Origin: Labrenzia sp. 011
Lineage (GTDB): Bacteria; Pseudomonadota; Alphaproteobacteria; Rhizobiales; Stappiaceae
Length of the DNA: 64,000 nt
Direction of reading: 5' to 3'
Assembly (NCBI RefSeq): GCF_003075075.1
Contig: NZ_QCYM01000017.1
Span: forward strand, 1-64,000
The position numbers and the translations under genes were made by a program. Shown here in pieces: positions 18,584 to 26,805 of this stretch (positions are counted from its first letter, which is position 1; every line of letters starts with the position of its first letter). Under the pieces are notes generated by a model. It was given only the letters and a program-made list of their open reading frames with translations, was not told where the DNA came from and did no database searches.

Positions 18584-18752
18584 TCCGGCGCCCGGCAAAG
18601 GGTGTGCTATATATGGGTAACCGTCCCTTCCGGCTCCGACAGAGGGTGCCGGTGCTAGCCATGAACGTACGGGCTTGGCGGCGCGGACGATTTTTGCGGA
18701 CTGTCACCCCATTTCGGACGCGGACACAACAACGCCCGGAAGGACTGTTCCC

Positions 18753-19973
18753 TTGCGCCCCAATTCGAGCCGCCATGTCATCGCTTCTGTTTCTGCTGTT
18801 CTGCTCGTCCTGTCTTCGAACGGCCTTGCGGCACAAGGTCTGAGCTACCCGCTTGTCGATACCATGCAGGACGCCTGTTACGATCTGACCGGCGCAACGA
18901 TCACCTGCCCGGCAGAAGGGGCAGCCCTATACGGACAAGACAGCCAGCACCCCCGGCTGGCGGCCGCCTACATCGACAATGGCGACGGGTCCGTTCAGGA
19001 CGAAAACACCGGTTTGCTGTGGCAGAAAACGCCGCAGTACGACCGGATGCAATATGCAGAAGCGCTCGACTATTGCGAGGATCTGGACCTGGCGGGACAC
19101 AGCGACTGGCGCGTCCCGTCGATCAAGGAGCTCTATTCGCTGGCGGACTTTCGCGGCGAGTTGCTGAAACCCGAAGAGGGCACGCCGACACCCTATATCG
19201 ACACCAGCGTGTTTGACTTTCAATACCCCGATGGCCTGCCCTTTGCCGGGCAGTACTGGAGCAGCACGCTCTATGTCAAAGGACCGGTGATGAACGGTCG
19301 CAATCAGGGAGCCTTCGGCTTCAACTTCGCCGATGGACACATCAAGGCCTATGGCACGGGACTGGATTTCTACACCGGTGGCGACGCGGTCAACAGCGGT
19401 CTGCCCAACGGTCCCGCCGACGGCAAGGCGCCGGGCAACTATGTCCGCTGCGTGCATGGCCAGGAAGACGTTTACGGTGTGAACCAATTTGAAAACAACG
19501 GCGATGGCACGGTAATCGACGCGGCCACGGGGCGCATGTGGCAGCAGGCCGATGACGGTATCCGCCGTGAATGGGCGGATGCGCTTGCTTATTGCGAGGC
19601 GCTCGAGCTGGGCGGCCATGATGACTGGTATCTGCCCAATTCCAAGGAACTCCAGAGCATCGTCGACTATCGGCGCACGGGCTTCCCGGCGATCGACGAA
19701 ACGGTCTTTGCACTCACCCGGGACGCGGAGAGTCTGGATTTCTGGACCAGTACAACCTTCGGCGACTTCAAGAATTACGCCAATGTGATTGCCTTTGGAA
19801 AGGCTCTCAGCAAGGCAGGGGAGCAAACCGAATACATCGACTGGCATGGTGCCGGCGCACAGCGCTCGTCGATCAAGACAATCGTCGGTCAGGACATGAC
19901 CGAAGCCACCACCTGCTCTGTCAACGCCTGCGACTACAACCGCTCCGACAATCTTGTCCGCTGCGTGCGCTAA
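18753..19973 (+). CDS. Secreted protein with two DUF1566 (Lcl C-type-lectin-like) repeats
   Basis: About 406 residues. The longest frame begins upstream at 18675, but GGAAGGA at 18738-18744 is spaced 8 nt from a TTG at 18753. That start places a Sec signal (HVIASVSAVLLVLSSNGLAAQG) at the N-terminus, so TTG is preferred. Two copies of the DUF1566 pattern follow: DNGDGSVQDENTGLLWQKT...GHSDWRVPSIKELYSLADF at about 70-135, and NNGDGTVIDAATGRMWQQA...GHDDWYLPNSKELQSIVDY at about 245-305. Both end in a WSST/FWTST-type strand and a final VRCV. DUF1566 is related to formylglycine-enzyme/lectin-like folds; the function is unknown. Likely periplasmic or extracellular. Confidence 0.85.
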   Translation: MRPNSSRHVIASVSAVLLVLSSNGLAAQGLSYPLVDTMQDACYDLTGATITCPAEGAALYGQDSQHPRLAAAYIDNGDGSVQDENTGLLWQKTPQYDRMQYAEALDYCEDLDLAGHSDWRVPSIKELYSLADFRGELLKPEEGTPTPYIDTSVFDFQYPDGLPFAGQYWSSTLYVKGPVMNGRNQGAFGFNFADGHIKAYGTGLDFYTGGDAVNSGLPNGPADGKAPGNYVRCVHGQEDVYGVNQFENNGDGTVIDAATGRMWQQADDGIRREWADALAYCEALELGGHDDWYLPNSKELQSIVDYRRTGFPAIDETVFALTRDAESLDFWTSTTFGDFKNYANVIAFGKALSKAGEQTEYIDWHGAGAQRSSIKTIVGQDMTEATTCSVNACDYNRSDNLVRCVR

Positions 19974-20044
19974 CGGATGCGGTTTTCCGCAGCCTCTTTC
20001 TCCCGCAGCCGCAGCCAGTTCCAACCCTGACAAAGGATGACATC

Positions 20045-20575
20045 ATGATGAAACACATGTTCTGCACCGCCATTGCAGCAACGTTCCTGTCCGCCTTCGC
20101 CGCCCGGGCCGAGCCGGTGGAAATTTACCTGACCGACAAACTGGACAACATTCAAAACGGCTACTGCCTTGATATCGGCGGCGCCAAAGGCTGGGACGCC
20201 AAACCCGAAAGCGGGCTGCAGGGCCATACCTGCTACAGTCCGCTCGGTGCGCTTGGCGTCGACCAGATCTTTGAATCCGACATGTTCGCCGAAGGCACCC
20301 TCTACATGCCCGAATTCGACGTATGCGCGGAATTTGCATCCGTTGCCGCCGGCACAGGGATCGATCTTGCCGCCTGCGACGGCAGCCCGGCCCAGTCCTT
20401 CGTCTTCAGCGGTGAGGGAGTGATCACGCCTGCGTCGGCAACGGACATGTGCCTGACACTCGCCGAAGATACCCGCTTCGGCCGCAGCAAGGAAAACCAG
20501 ATCAAGAATCTGTCTCTGGAGCCCTGTGAAGACAGCCGGTCGGCCTACCAGACCTGGGCCGTTCGCAGCGAATAG
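20045..20575 (+). CDS. Secreted ricin-B-lectin-like (beta-trefoil) protein
   Basis: A 176-residue protein with signal peptide MMKHMFCTAIAATFLSAFAARA. The mature part contains paired cysteines and the trefoil-like layout NGYCLDIGGAKGWDAKPE, QSFVFSGEGVITPASATDMC and YQTWAVR, where the QxW motif is typical of ricin-B repeats. Only about one and a half trefoil repeats are recognisable, so assignment to a carbohydrate-binding fold is moderate. The gene follows the DUF1566 gene by 71 bp and precedes another secreted protein gene by 158 bp, suggesting a co-expressed secreted set. Start chosen at the ATG with AAAGGATGA upstream. Confidence 0.7.
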   Translation: MMKHMFCTAIAATFLSAFAARAEPVEIYLTDKLDNIQNGYCLDIGGAKGWDAKPESGLQGHTCYSPLGALGVDQIFESDMFAEGTLYMPEFDVCAEFASVAAGTGIDLAACDGSPAQSFVFSGEGVITPASATDMCLTLAEDTRFGRSKENQIKNLSLEPCEDSRSAYQTWAVRSE

Positions 20576-20733
20576 GCTGCCCGCTCCCGCGGCCCGGCCG
20601 GACATCCCACCCGGGCCGCCAGGATGCCGCGCGCTCTGGCCGGCCCCAACCTCTCGCAACGCACCGCAGATGGCGGCGCTTCTCCTCCCTCCGCCCGATC
20701 CAGGCGGACAAAATTCTCGGAAGGACCCGAACC

Positions 20734-21684
20734 ATGAAACCTGTGTGCCTGACCCTGGCGGTTGCGACAGCGCTGGGCGCCGCGCCTGTTGTGGCGCAAG
20801 AGGCCAGTTTCTCGACCGGCCCGGCAAAGACAATCGTCGAGAGCCTGATCGATTGCGGACCGGGCTCGCGCACCAGCGCAGTCGGCGAAATCGTCTCGGA
20901 TGACGGCACACGGCGGACCGTTCCTGCGGCGACACACTATCTGAGCGCTCCGCATGCGCCTGACCTTTACAATGCCTGCGCCGGAGTTGAACCCGACACG
21001 CTCAGCGATGTGGATCTTGACGCAATCGAGACCTTTGATGCGGGCGGCACAGAGGCTTTCACGGCCTATATCTTCGGCGACAACTATTTCGAGCTCTACG
21101 TGAACGGCCGATTGGTTGCTGTCGATTCCGTGCCCTTCACCCCTTTCAACGCAAGTGTCGTGAAATTCACGGCGGACCGCCCCCTCACCATTGCCGTCAT
21201 GGGCGTCGACTGGGAGGAAAACCTCGCGCTTGGCTCCGAGGCCGGACGCGGGTCCAAATACTATCCCGGCGACGCGGGGATCGTGATGCAGGTGCAGGAT
21301 GCCGCCGGAGACACCATCGCGATCACGGATACGCACTGGCGCGCCCAGACATTCTACGTCAGCCCCCTGCAGGACCCGGACTGCCTGGTGGCAGAGGGGC
21401 AAACCCGCGACAGTTCTGCCTGCAGCACGGCCTCAGCCCGTGACGGCAGCGGCTTTTCCGCGGCCTACTGGGATCTGCCCGCTGACTGGATGGCTCCCGA
21501 TTTCGATGACAGTGCCTGGCCGAATGCCGTGGCCTACACCAATGACACCGTCGGCGTGGACAACAAGCCCGCCTATACCAACTTCACGGAGCTGTTTGAC
21601 GCGACCGACGCTGATGCCTCCTTCATCTGGAGCTCAAACCTCGTGCTCGACAATCTCGTGCTGTTGCGCAGGACGATTGAATAG
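20734..21684 (+). CDS. Secreted protein of unknown function, galactose-binding-like (jelly-roll) features
   Basis: A 316-residue protein with signal MKPVCLTLAVATALGAAPVVAQ. The middle (about residues 100-190) reads like a carbohydrate-binding jelly roll: AYIFGDNYFELYVNGRLVAV, then PLTIAVMGVDWEEN. A later segment WMAPDFDDSAWPNAVAYT is common in glycosidase sugar-binding domains. I do not recognise a catalytic motif. It lies 158 bp after the ricin-like gene and may act with it on an extracellular glycan. A terminal WSSNLVLDNLVLLRRTIE closes the domain. No reliable family name. Confidence 0.65.
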   Translation: MKPVCLTLAVATALGAAPVVAQEASFSTGPAKTIVESLIDCGPGSRTSAVGEIVSDDGTRRTVPAATHYLSAPHAPDLYNACAGVEPDTLSDVDLDAIETFDAGGTEAFTAYIFGDNYFELYVNGRLVAVDSVPFTPFNASVVKFTADRPLTIAVMGVDWEENLALGSEAGRGSKYYPGDAGIVMQVQDAAGDTIAITDTHWRAQTFYVSPLQDPDCLVAEGQTRDSSACSTASARDGSGFSAAYWDLPADWMAPDFDDSAWPNAVAYTNDTVGVDNKPAYTNFTELFDATDADASFIWSSNLVLDNLVLLRRTIE

Positions 21685-21700
21685 GAGCTGAAGCGCACCG

Positions 21701-22042
21701 GGCTTGCCGGACAATCGCGCGCCAGATCGCCACCATCAGCGCCGCGAGAACGCCGAACCAATAGTGCATCAGCACCACGCCGGCGAGGTTCTTCTGGTAC
21801 AGATAGACATAGCCGAAGACGATGCTGGCGAAGAAGGTGATCGCCACCGTGTCGACCCCGAAGGTCAGATGCAACGAGGCGAAGATCATGCTGGTCAGCA
21901 AGATGGCGCGGTGCCCCCTCGTCTCGGTCTGGTGGTGTCTCAAAAAGTCCCGAAGCGGCTCGGCCTGACAGCCGCGCGTGCCCAAATGGATATCGGAAAG
22001 AAAAAGCGTCCGGAACGTCCGGATCTGAATATTCCTGCTCTT
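21701..22042 (-). pseudogene. Chimeric remnant: LpxH-like phosphoesterase N-terminus joined to CPBP protease C-terminus
   Basis: One minus-strand frame contains two unrelated gene pieces. At about 22042-21926 it reads IRTFRTLFLSDIHLGTRG followed by CQAEPLRDFLRHH, the N-terminus of UDP-2,3-diacylglucosamine-hydrolase-like (LpxH-type) metallophosphoesterases with the first metal motif DIHLG. At about 21922-21701 it abruptly continues with LLTSMIFASLHLTFG, FGYVYLYQKNLAGVVLMHYW and FGVLAALM, the last two motifs of a CPBP-family intramembrane protease. Neither protein is complete: the phosphoesterase lacks everything after about 40 residues and the protease lacks its EExxxR motif. No start codon with a good ribosome site fits. 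This looks like a deletion or recombination scar. The rest of 21685-22436 shows no gene. Confidence 0.7.
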
Positions 22043-22436
22043 GAATGACTGAGGTTCCTGAATACAATGATTGCAGCGAGTATTGTTCCAACATCTTGTG
22101 TACGCAAGATTTCTGATACGGCCGTTCGACCGGTGGCTTGACGTCCCGTTTTGGCCTCGGTATCGCTCCGGATAGCGGACCCTGCCGGCAACCTTTACAT
22201 GTCTGACGGTCCCGCGCTTTTCACGGCCGGCGGAGGCAAGCCATTCATGCAAATCCGTGCCGTGATTTTCAGTCCGGGATGTCAGCCCAATGCCATGATC
22301 GGCACGATCCGGACCCATTCAGCGGTTAACAGGGCTTTCATGAAGCCTCGGTCGATGCCAAAAACAGGACAATCGGTCCATTTGGCAGGATTTTAACACT
22401 GCGTGCCTGTTCCTCCAGATTTCCAGGAGTTTCGGA

Positions 22437-23900
22437 ATGAGAATTTGCGGTTGCAATTGTGTCCACCAGCCGTCTTTCACCAATCTGCCGACCAGTTGCC
22501 GGTGTTGCGCTCCCGAAACCCTGGCCGCCTATGAGCGGATCAATGCCGACATTTCAAGGCGGGAAATGCTGGGCGGGACGATGGCAACCCTTGGCATGTT
22601 CGCAGGTTTCGGCCTGTCGCCCTCCTATGCGCAAGGCGGGGCTTCGGGACGGCCGTTGCTTCTGGAGAACCTGCGCCTGTTCGACGGCGAAGCCCTGACG
22701 CTGCGCGACGATGCCAATATCCTGATCAAGGGCGACCGGATCTCCGCGCTGGTGCCGCGCGGCGAGGAGGTCGCGGATGTGGAGCGTGTCGATTGCGGCA
22801 ACCGGGCCGTCATCCCGGGCCTCATCGACGCCCACTGGCACAGCACCCTCGCGGCCGTCAGTCAGATGACCGCCCTGACGGCCGACATCGGCTACATTCA
22901 TCTTCTGGCGGCCCGGGAAGCCGGCGCCACCCTCAACCGTGGCTTCACCACGATCCGGGATGTCGGCGGACCCTCCTTCGCGCTCAAGCGGGCCATCGAC
23001 GAAGATGTGGTCGAAGGTCCGCGGATCTTTCCCTCCGGTGCGATGCTGACGCAGACCTCCGGACATGGAGACTTCCGGCAGCTGAATGAAATTCCCTCCG
23101 TGCCCGGAACGCTCAGCTACGCGGAGAAGATGGGGGTATCGTCAATCGCGGACGGCGCGGACATGGTGCTCATGCGCGCACGGGAACAGCTCATGAAAGG
23201 GGCCAGCCAGCTGAAGATCATGGCCGGCGGCGGCGTCGCCTCCCCTTACGATCCGCTGGACGCGGTGCAATATACCGAACGGGAGCTGAAAGCGGCCGTC
23301 GAGGCGGCCAGCGACTGGGGGACCTATGTGTGCGCCCATGTCTACACATCCGAAGGCATCCAGCGGTCCGTGCGCGCGGGCGTCCAGAGCATCGAGCACG
23401 GCCAGCTGGCGGACGAGGAAACCGTCAGGATCATGGCCGATGCCGGTGTCTGGTGGAGTCTTCAGCCCTTCCTGGCCGATGACGATGCCAACAAATATCC
23501 GGACGTCGCCCGGCAGGGCGCGCAGAAAAGGGTCGCCGAGGGAACCATCACGGCTTACGAATGGGGCGACAAGTACAACGTCAACATCGCCTTCGGCACC
23601 GACATCCTGATGAACCCGGCCGGAACCGTCACGCAGGGCAGGCAACTTGCCAAGATCACCCGGTTCATGTCGCCTCTGGAGGCCCTGCGCATGGCGACCG
23701 GAAGCAATGGCCGGCTGCTCGCCCTGTGCGGTGCCCGTGCGCCCTATCCGGCGCCTCTGGGTGTCATCGCTCCGGGCGCCATGGCCGATCTTCTGGTGGT
23801 GGACGGCGAGCCGGAAACCGATCTCGCCTTCCTCGGAGATCCCGAAAACTCGCTGCGCCTGATCATGAAGGGCGGGAAGGTCGTCAAGAAGATACTCTAG
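22437..23900 (+). CDS. Tat-exported metal-dependent amidohydrolase with Cys-rich leader
   Basis: A 487-residue amidohydrolase-superfamily protein (imidazolonepropionase/prolidase-like). Metal and catalytic residues are recognisable: HWH in IDAHWHSTLAA, a candidate bridging Lys in LKIMAGGG, His in VCAHVYTSEG and SIEHGQLADEE, and Asp in AFGTDIL. A twin-arginine signal SRREMLGGTMATLGMFAGFG at about residues 39-60 ends in SPSYAQ, indicating export after folding. Unusually, about 38 residues precede the Tat motif and hold CGCNC and CRCC cysteine clusters. The C-terminus returns to the beta-sandwich domain (LLVVDGEPETDLAFLG). Substrate unknown; a secreted dipeptidase or lactonase-like role is possible. 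The ATG at 22437 has GGAGTTTCGGA upstream. Confidence 0.82.
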   Translation: MRICGCNCVHQPSFTNLPTSCRCCAPETLAAYERINADISRREMLGGTMATLGMFAGFGLSPSYAQGGASGRPLLLENLRLFDGEALTLRDDANILIKGDRISALVPRGEEVADVERVDCGNRAVIPGLIDAHWHSTLAAVSQMTALTADIGYIHLLAAREAGATLNRGFTTIRDVGGPSFALKRAIDEDVVEGPRIFPSGAMLTQTSGHGDFRQLNEIPSVPGTLSYAEKMGVSSIADGADMVLMRAREQLMKGASQLKIMAGGGVASPYDPLDAVQYTERELKAAVEAASDWGTYVCAHVYTSEGIQRSVRAGVQSIEHGQLADEETVRIMADAGVWWSLQPFLADDDANKYPDVARQGAQKRVAEGTITAYEWGDKYNVNIAFGTDILMNPAGTVTQGRQLAKITRFMSPLEALRMATGSNGRLLALCGARAPYPAPLGVIAPGAMADLLVVDGEPETDLAFLGDPENSLRLIMKGGKVVKKIL

Positions 23901-23966
23901 GGTGTGAACTCACAAATGAGCCTCAAGCCTTGTCTGATTTCAACTGTAGCATTCAGGACCACAGAA

Positions 23967-24674
23967 ATGATCCGCACATCATCCTCCCTTGCACTCAGCA
24001 TCTTCGCGGCAGTTTTTGCAACGTCCGGCGCCCTTGCGTCGGATGACGCCCTCCCTGACGGGCCCTGGAAAGTCATGGAGATCGACGGCGCCGCGTCGGC
24101 GGAGGATGTGGCCTCCACGCTGACCATCTCTGCCGATGGCACCGCGTCCGGCCAGGCCGGCTGCAACCGGTTCACGACACAGGCCACCATCGAAGGTCAG
24201 TCGCTGACATTCGGCGCGATCGCCGTGACGCGGATGATGTGCTCCGAAGCCGAGATGCAGCAGGAAAAGCGCTTCCTGGACGCTCTTGCCGCGACCGCCC
24301 GATGGGAGAACGTGGATGGCGCCCTCGCCCTGTACGACGGCACGAACAAGGAACGGCTTCGTTTCGGCTCGGCCCTGTCCGAGATCAGCTTCAAGGTGGC
24401 GCTTCCGCAGGGAGAGACGGTCGACACCCTGAAGGTCACCTATGAATGCGAAAGCCGGTCGCTCGACGTCGAGTACATCAATGCCGGACCGATTTCGCTC
24501 GCGATCCTGAGGATGCCGGACGAGACGGTCGTCGCATCCCAGGTCATCTCCGGATCGGGGGTCCGCTACGCCGGCGGCGAATACGTGTGGTGGACGAAGG
24601 GCATGAAGGACGCCTCCCTGCAGAACGTCCGCGCGGGGGAAGACGCTCCGGTGGAAACCTGCACAGCCCCCTGA
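23967..24674 (+). CDS. Secreted META (HslJ-like) and MliC-domain fusion protein
   Basis: A 235-residue protein from the ATG at 23967 (the frame could extend to 23904 but the signal peptide IRTSSSLALSIFAAVFATSG starts here). Residues about 30-125 form a META/HslJ domain: GPWKVMEIDG, LTISADGTASGQAGCNRFTT and VTRMMCSEAEMQQEKRFLDA. Residues about 140-230 form an MliC-type lysozyme-inhibitor domain: VTYECESRSLDVEYIN, SGSGVRYAGGEYVWWTKG and the closing Cys for the C...C disulfide. HslJ-type domains protect against stress or novobiocin-like agents and MliC inhibits c-type lysozyme, so a periplasmic defence protein is likely. Located between the amidohydrolase and a convergent MgtE gene. Confidence 0.85.
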   Translation: MIRTSSSLALSIFAAVFATSGALASDDALPDGPWKVMEIDGAASAEDVASTLTISADGTASGQAGCNRFTTQATIEGQSLTFGAIAVTRMMCSEAEMQQEKRFLDALAATARWENVDGALALYDGTNKERLRFGSALSEISFKVALPQGETVDTLKVTYECESRSLDVEYINAGPISLAILRMPDETVVASQVISGSGVRYAGGEYVWWTKGMKDASLQNVRAGEDAPVETCTAP

Positions 24675-24696
24675 GCTTCCGCTCTCGGGCGTGCGA

Positions 24697-25740
24697 TCAG
24701 CCGGTTTCCACCAGTTTCAGACCCAGCATCTGGGTCGTGATGCTGAAATAGATGAGCAGGCCGGTCACATCGACGATGGTTGTCAGTGCCGGGCCGGAAA
24801 CCACGGCCGGGTCCTGCCTTGCGGCCAGTGAGGCCACCGGAAGGATCGCTCCTATGAGCGTGGCGCTGACGACCTGAACCGCAAGTGCGACGGCAATCGC
24901 GAGGCCGATACCGTGCAGGGTCAGGCCCTCGGGCACGTCGTGCACGTTGGAAATCAGCAGCACCTTGAGAAAGGCGAAGAGGAAGAGGGCGCCGGCGAGC
25001 AGCAGGGAGACCCTGGTCTCGCGCCAGAGCACCCTGGCCGCATCGCCGACGGCCAGGCTCCCTGAACTGATGGCGCGGGTGACCAGACTTGCGGACTGGG
25101 TTCCCACATTGCCGCCCGTATCGGCGACCATCGGCATGTAGAGCGCGAGAATGACCAGCGCGTCCAGCGCGCTTTCATAGAGATGGACCACGTAGCCGGC
25201 CGCCAGTCCGGCCACAGCAAGCCCCAGAATCCAGGGGACGCGACGGCGAAAATCCGCCCAGATCGACAGCTTCAGATAGTCGTCTTCCGGATCGCCGACG
25301 AGGCCCGAAAAGACGTTCGAGTCGGCTTTCAGCTTGTCCAGCAGAAAGCGGTGGGCCGCCAGAGCAGTGACCACCCCCTTCACGTTGCCGTTTCCGTCTA
25401 TGACCGGAAGCGCTTCCAGACCCTCGTTGACCACCTTGTGCGCGGCTTCCTCCGCCGTCCAGTCGGGGCGGGCTACCGGGTGGTCCCGTCTGGCAACCCG
25501 GTCGACGGTGACCCCCGCTCCTCCGCCAGCGCATTGGTGCAGCGTCACCATTCCCAGATATCTGCCATCCGGCGCAGTGACACAGATATGCTCACCGCGG
25601 CCAGTGTCCATCAGGGCCAGTGTCCGGACCGCTTCGTCGCAAGGCATGGTTCCCTCCAGCACGGCCGGATCGGCCGCCAGCAGGAGTTCAACAGGCTCAA
25701 ACGGCTTTGTGTCGATGGCATCGTTCGGAATCTCGGTCAT
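24697..25740 (-). CDS. MgtE-family divalent cation (Mg2+) transporter, short form
   Basis: A 347-residue protein (a GTG start at 25764 would add 8 residues). A CBS-domain pair occupies about residues 30-140 (VTVDRVARRDHPVARPDWT, EEAAHKVVNEGLEALPVID). Five membrane helices from about 170 onward contain the MgtE pore motif YMPMVADTGGNVGTQSASLV. The N-terminal superhelical MgtE_N domain that gates the classical transporter is missing, so regulation must differ. It would import Mg2+ or Co2+ through the inner membrane. Convergent with the META-MliC gene; the 216 bp upstream (25765-25980) separate it from the barrel gene. Confidence 0.9.
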   Translation of the reverse strand: MTEIPNDAIDTKPFEPVELLLAADPAVLEGTMPCDEAVRTLALMDTGRGEHICVTAPDGRYLGMVTLHQCAGGGAGVTVDRVARRDHPVARPDWTAEEAAHKVVNEGLEALPVIDGNGNVKGVVTALAAHRFLLDKLKADSNVFSGLVGDPEDDYLKLSIWADFRRRVPWILGLAVAGLAAGYVVHLYESALDALVILALYMPMVADTGGNVGTQSASLVTRAISSGSLAVGDAARVLWRETRVSLLLAGALFLFAFLKVLLISNVHDVPEGLTLHGIGLAIAVALAVQVVSATLIGAILPVASLAARQDPAVVSGPALTTIVDVTGLLIYFSITTQMLGLKLVETG

Positions 25741-25980
25741 GCGCCCTGTCTTGGATATGGTCACGGGGAAACCTGTGCGTCCCCCTTTTTTCGCCAGGCG
25801 GGATCGCGGTTGTCAATCGCTTGCCGGCCGGAAAGTCCGAGACGGCAACCGGTCCGGTCGCCTGGAAGCACCTGTTGACGCTTCACAAGCACGGCAAAAA
25901 AATGCTACCGCTCAGGGAGCGGGATCCTTGCGGGCCCCGATCTTCTCACCAACCTGTCTTGTCGATTTGCGTTCCTGCCA

Positions 25981-26793
25981 ATGAAACCTGCCCTGACAAC
26001 TCCTTCAAACCTTGCGGTGGCCACCGTGCTGCTGCTGACCTCGGGAACCGTTGCGTCAAATGCGGCGGATGTTTCGCCTCGACCCGCGGACGCCATGGTG
26101 CAGAGCCAGCCGGAGGTGGCCTTCCAGATCACCCCTTATGTCTGGGCGACGGGCCTGCAGGGCGACGTGTCTCCCTTCCGGCGCGTTCCGACCGTGCAGG
26201 TGGAGAAATCCTTTTCCGATATTTTCGACGATCTGAATTTCGCCGGCTTCGTCAATCTCTACGGCAGATACGGTCGCTGGGTCCTGTCCGGCGACGTGAT
26301 GTATGTGAACCTGTCGGAAAGCGAGACGGTCGGGCCGCTGCCATATGTCGGCGCGATCGGTGCCGAATTCGATACCGTCCAGTTCTCGGCAACGCTTCAG
26401 GCCGGCTATCGGCTCGTCGACACCGACCGTTTCACCTTCGACGTTCTGGGCGGCGCCCGCCGTTGGCATCTTTGGAACGACCTGAAAGTGAGCGCGGCCG
26501 GGCGCCAATTCACGGTCGAAAGCAACTACGGCTGGACGGACCCGCTGATCGGCGCGCGCGCGCATCTGCATCTGAACAGGAAATTCTCGCTGCTCGCACA
26601 AGGCGACATCGGCGGGTTTGGGGTCGGTGCGGACACCACCTGGCAGGCACTGGCAACCGCGAACTACAACATCAACGACAGGTTCTCCGTTTCACTGGGC
26701 TACAAGGCACTCTACGTCGATTATGACAATGACGGCCATGTGTTCCAGTCCACGCTTTCCGGTCCGGTTGCCGGGGTCACCTTCAGGTTCTGA
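25981..26793 (+). CDS. Outer-membrane beta-barrel protein
   Basis: A 270-residue protein with signal peptide (NLAVATVLLLTSGTVASNAA). The mature part carries amphipathic strands typical of a barrel: FQITPYVWATGLQGDV, FVNLYGRYGRWVLSGDVMYV, LQAGYRLVDTDRFTFDVLGGAR and the final VAGVTFRF with terminal Phe. The pattern TPYVWATGLQG is common to uncharacterised barrel proteins of alphaproteobacteria. Its function is unknown. The stop at 26793 lies 12 bp from the convergent membrane-protein gene. Confidence 0.85.
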   Translation: MKPALTTPSNLAVATVLLLTSGTVASNAADVSPRPADAMVQSQPEVAFQITPYVWATGLQGDVSPFRRVPTVQVEKSFSDIFDDLNFAGFVNLYGRYGRWVLSGDVMYVNLSESETVGPLPYVGAIGAEFDTVQFSATLQAGYRLVDTDRFTFDVLGGARRWHLWNDLKVSAAGRQFTVESNYGWTDPLIGARAHLHLNRKFSLLAQGDIGGFGVGADTTWQALATANYNINDRFSVSLGYKALYVDYDNDGHVFQSTLSGPVAGVTFRF

Positions 26794-26805
26794 GGCCGTC
26801 CGGAG

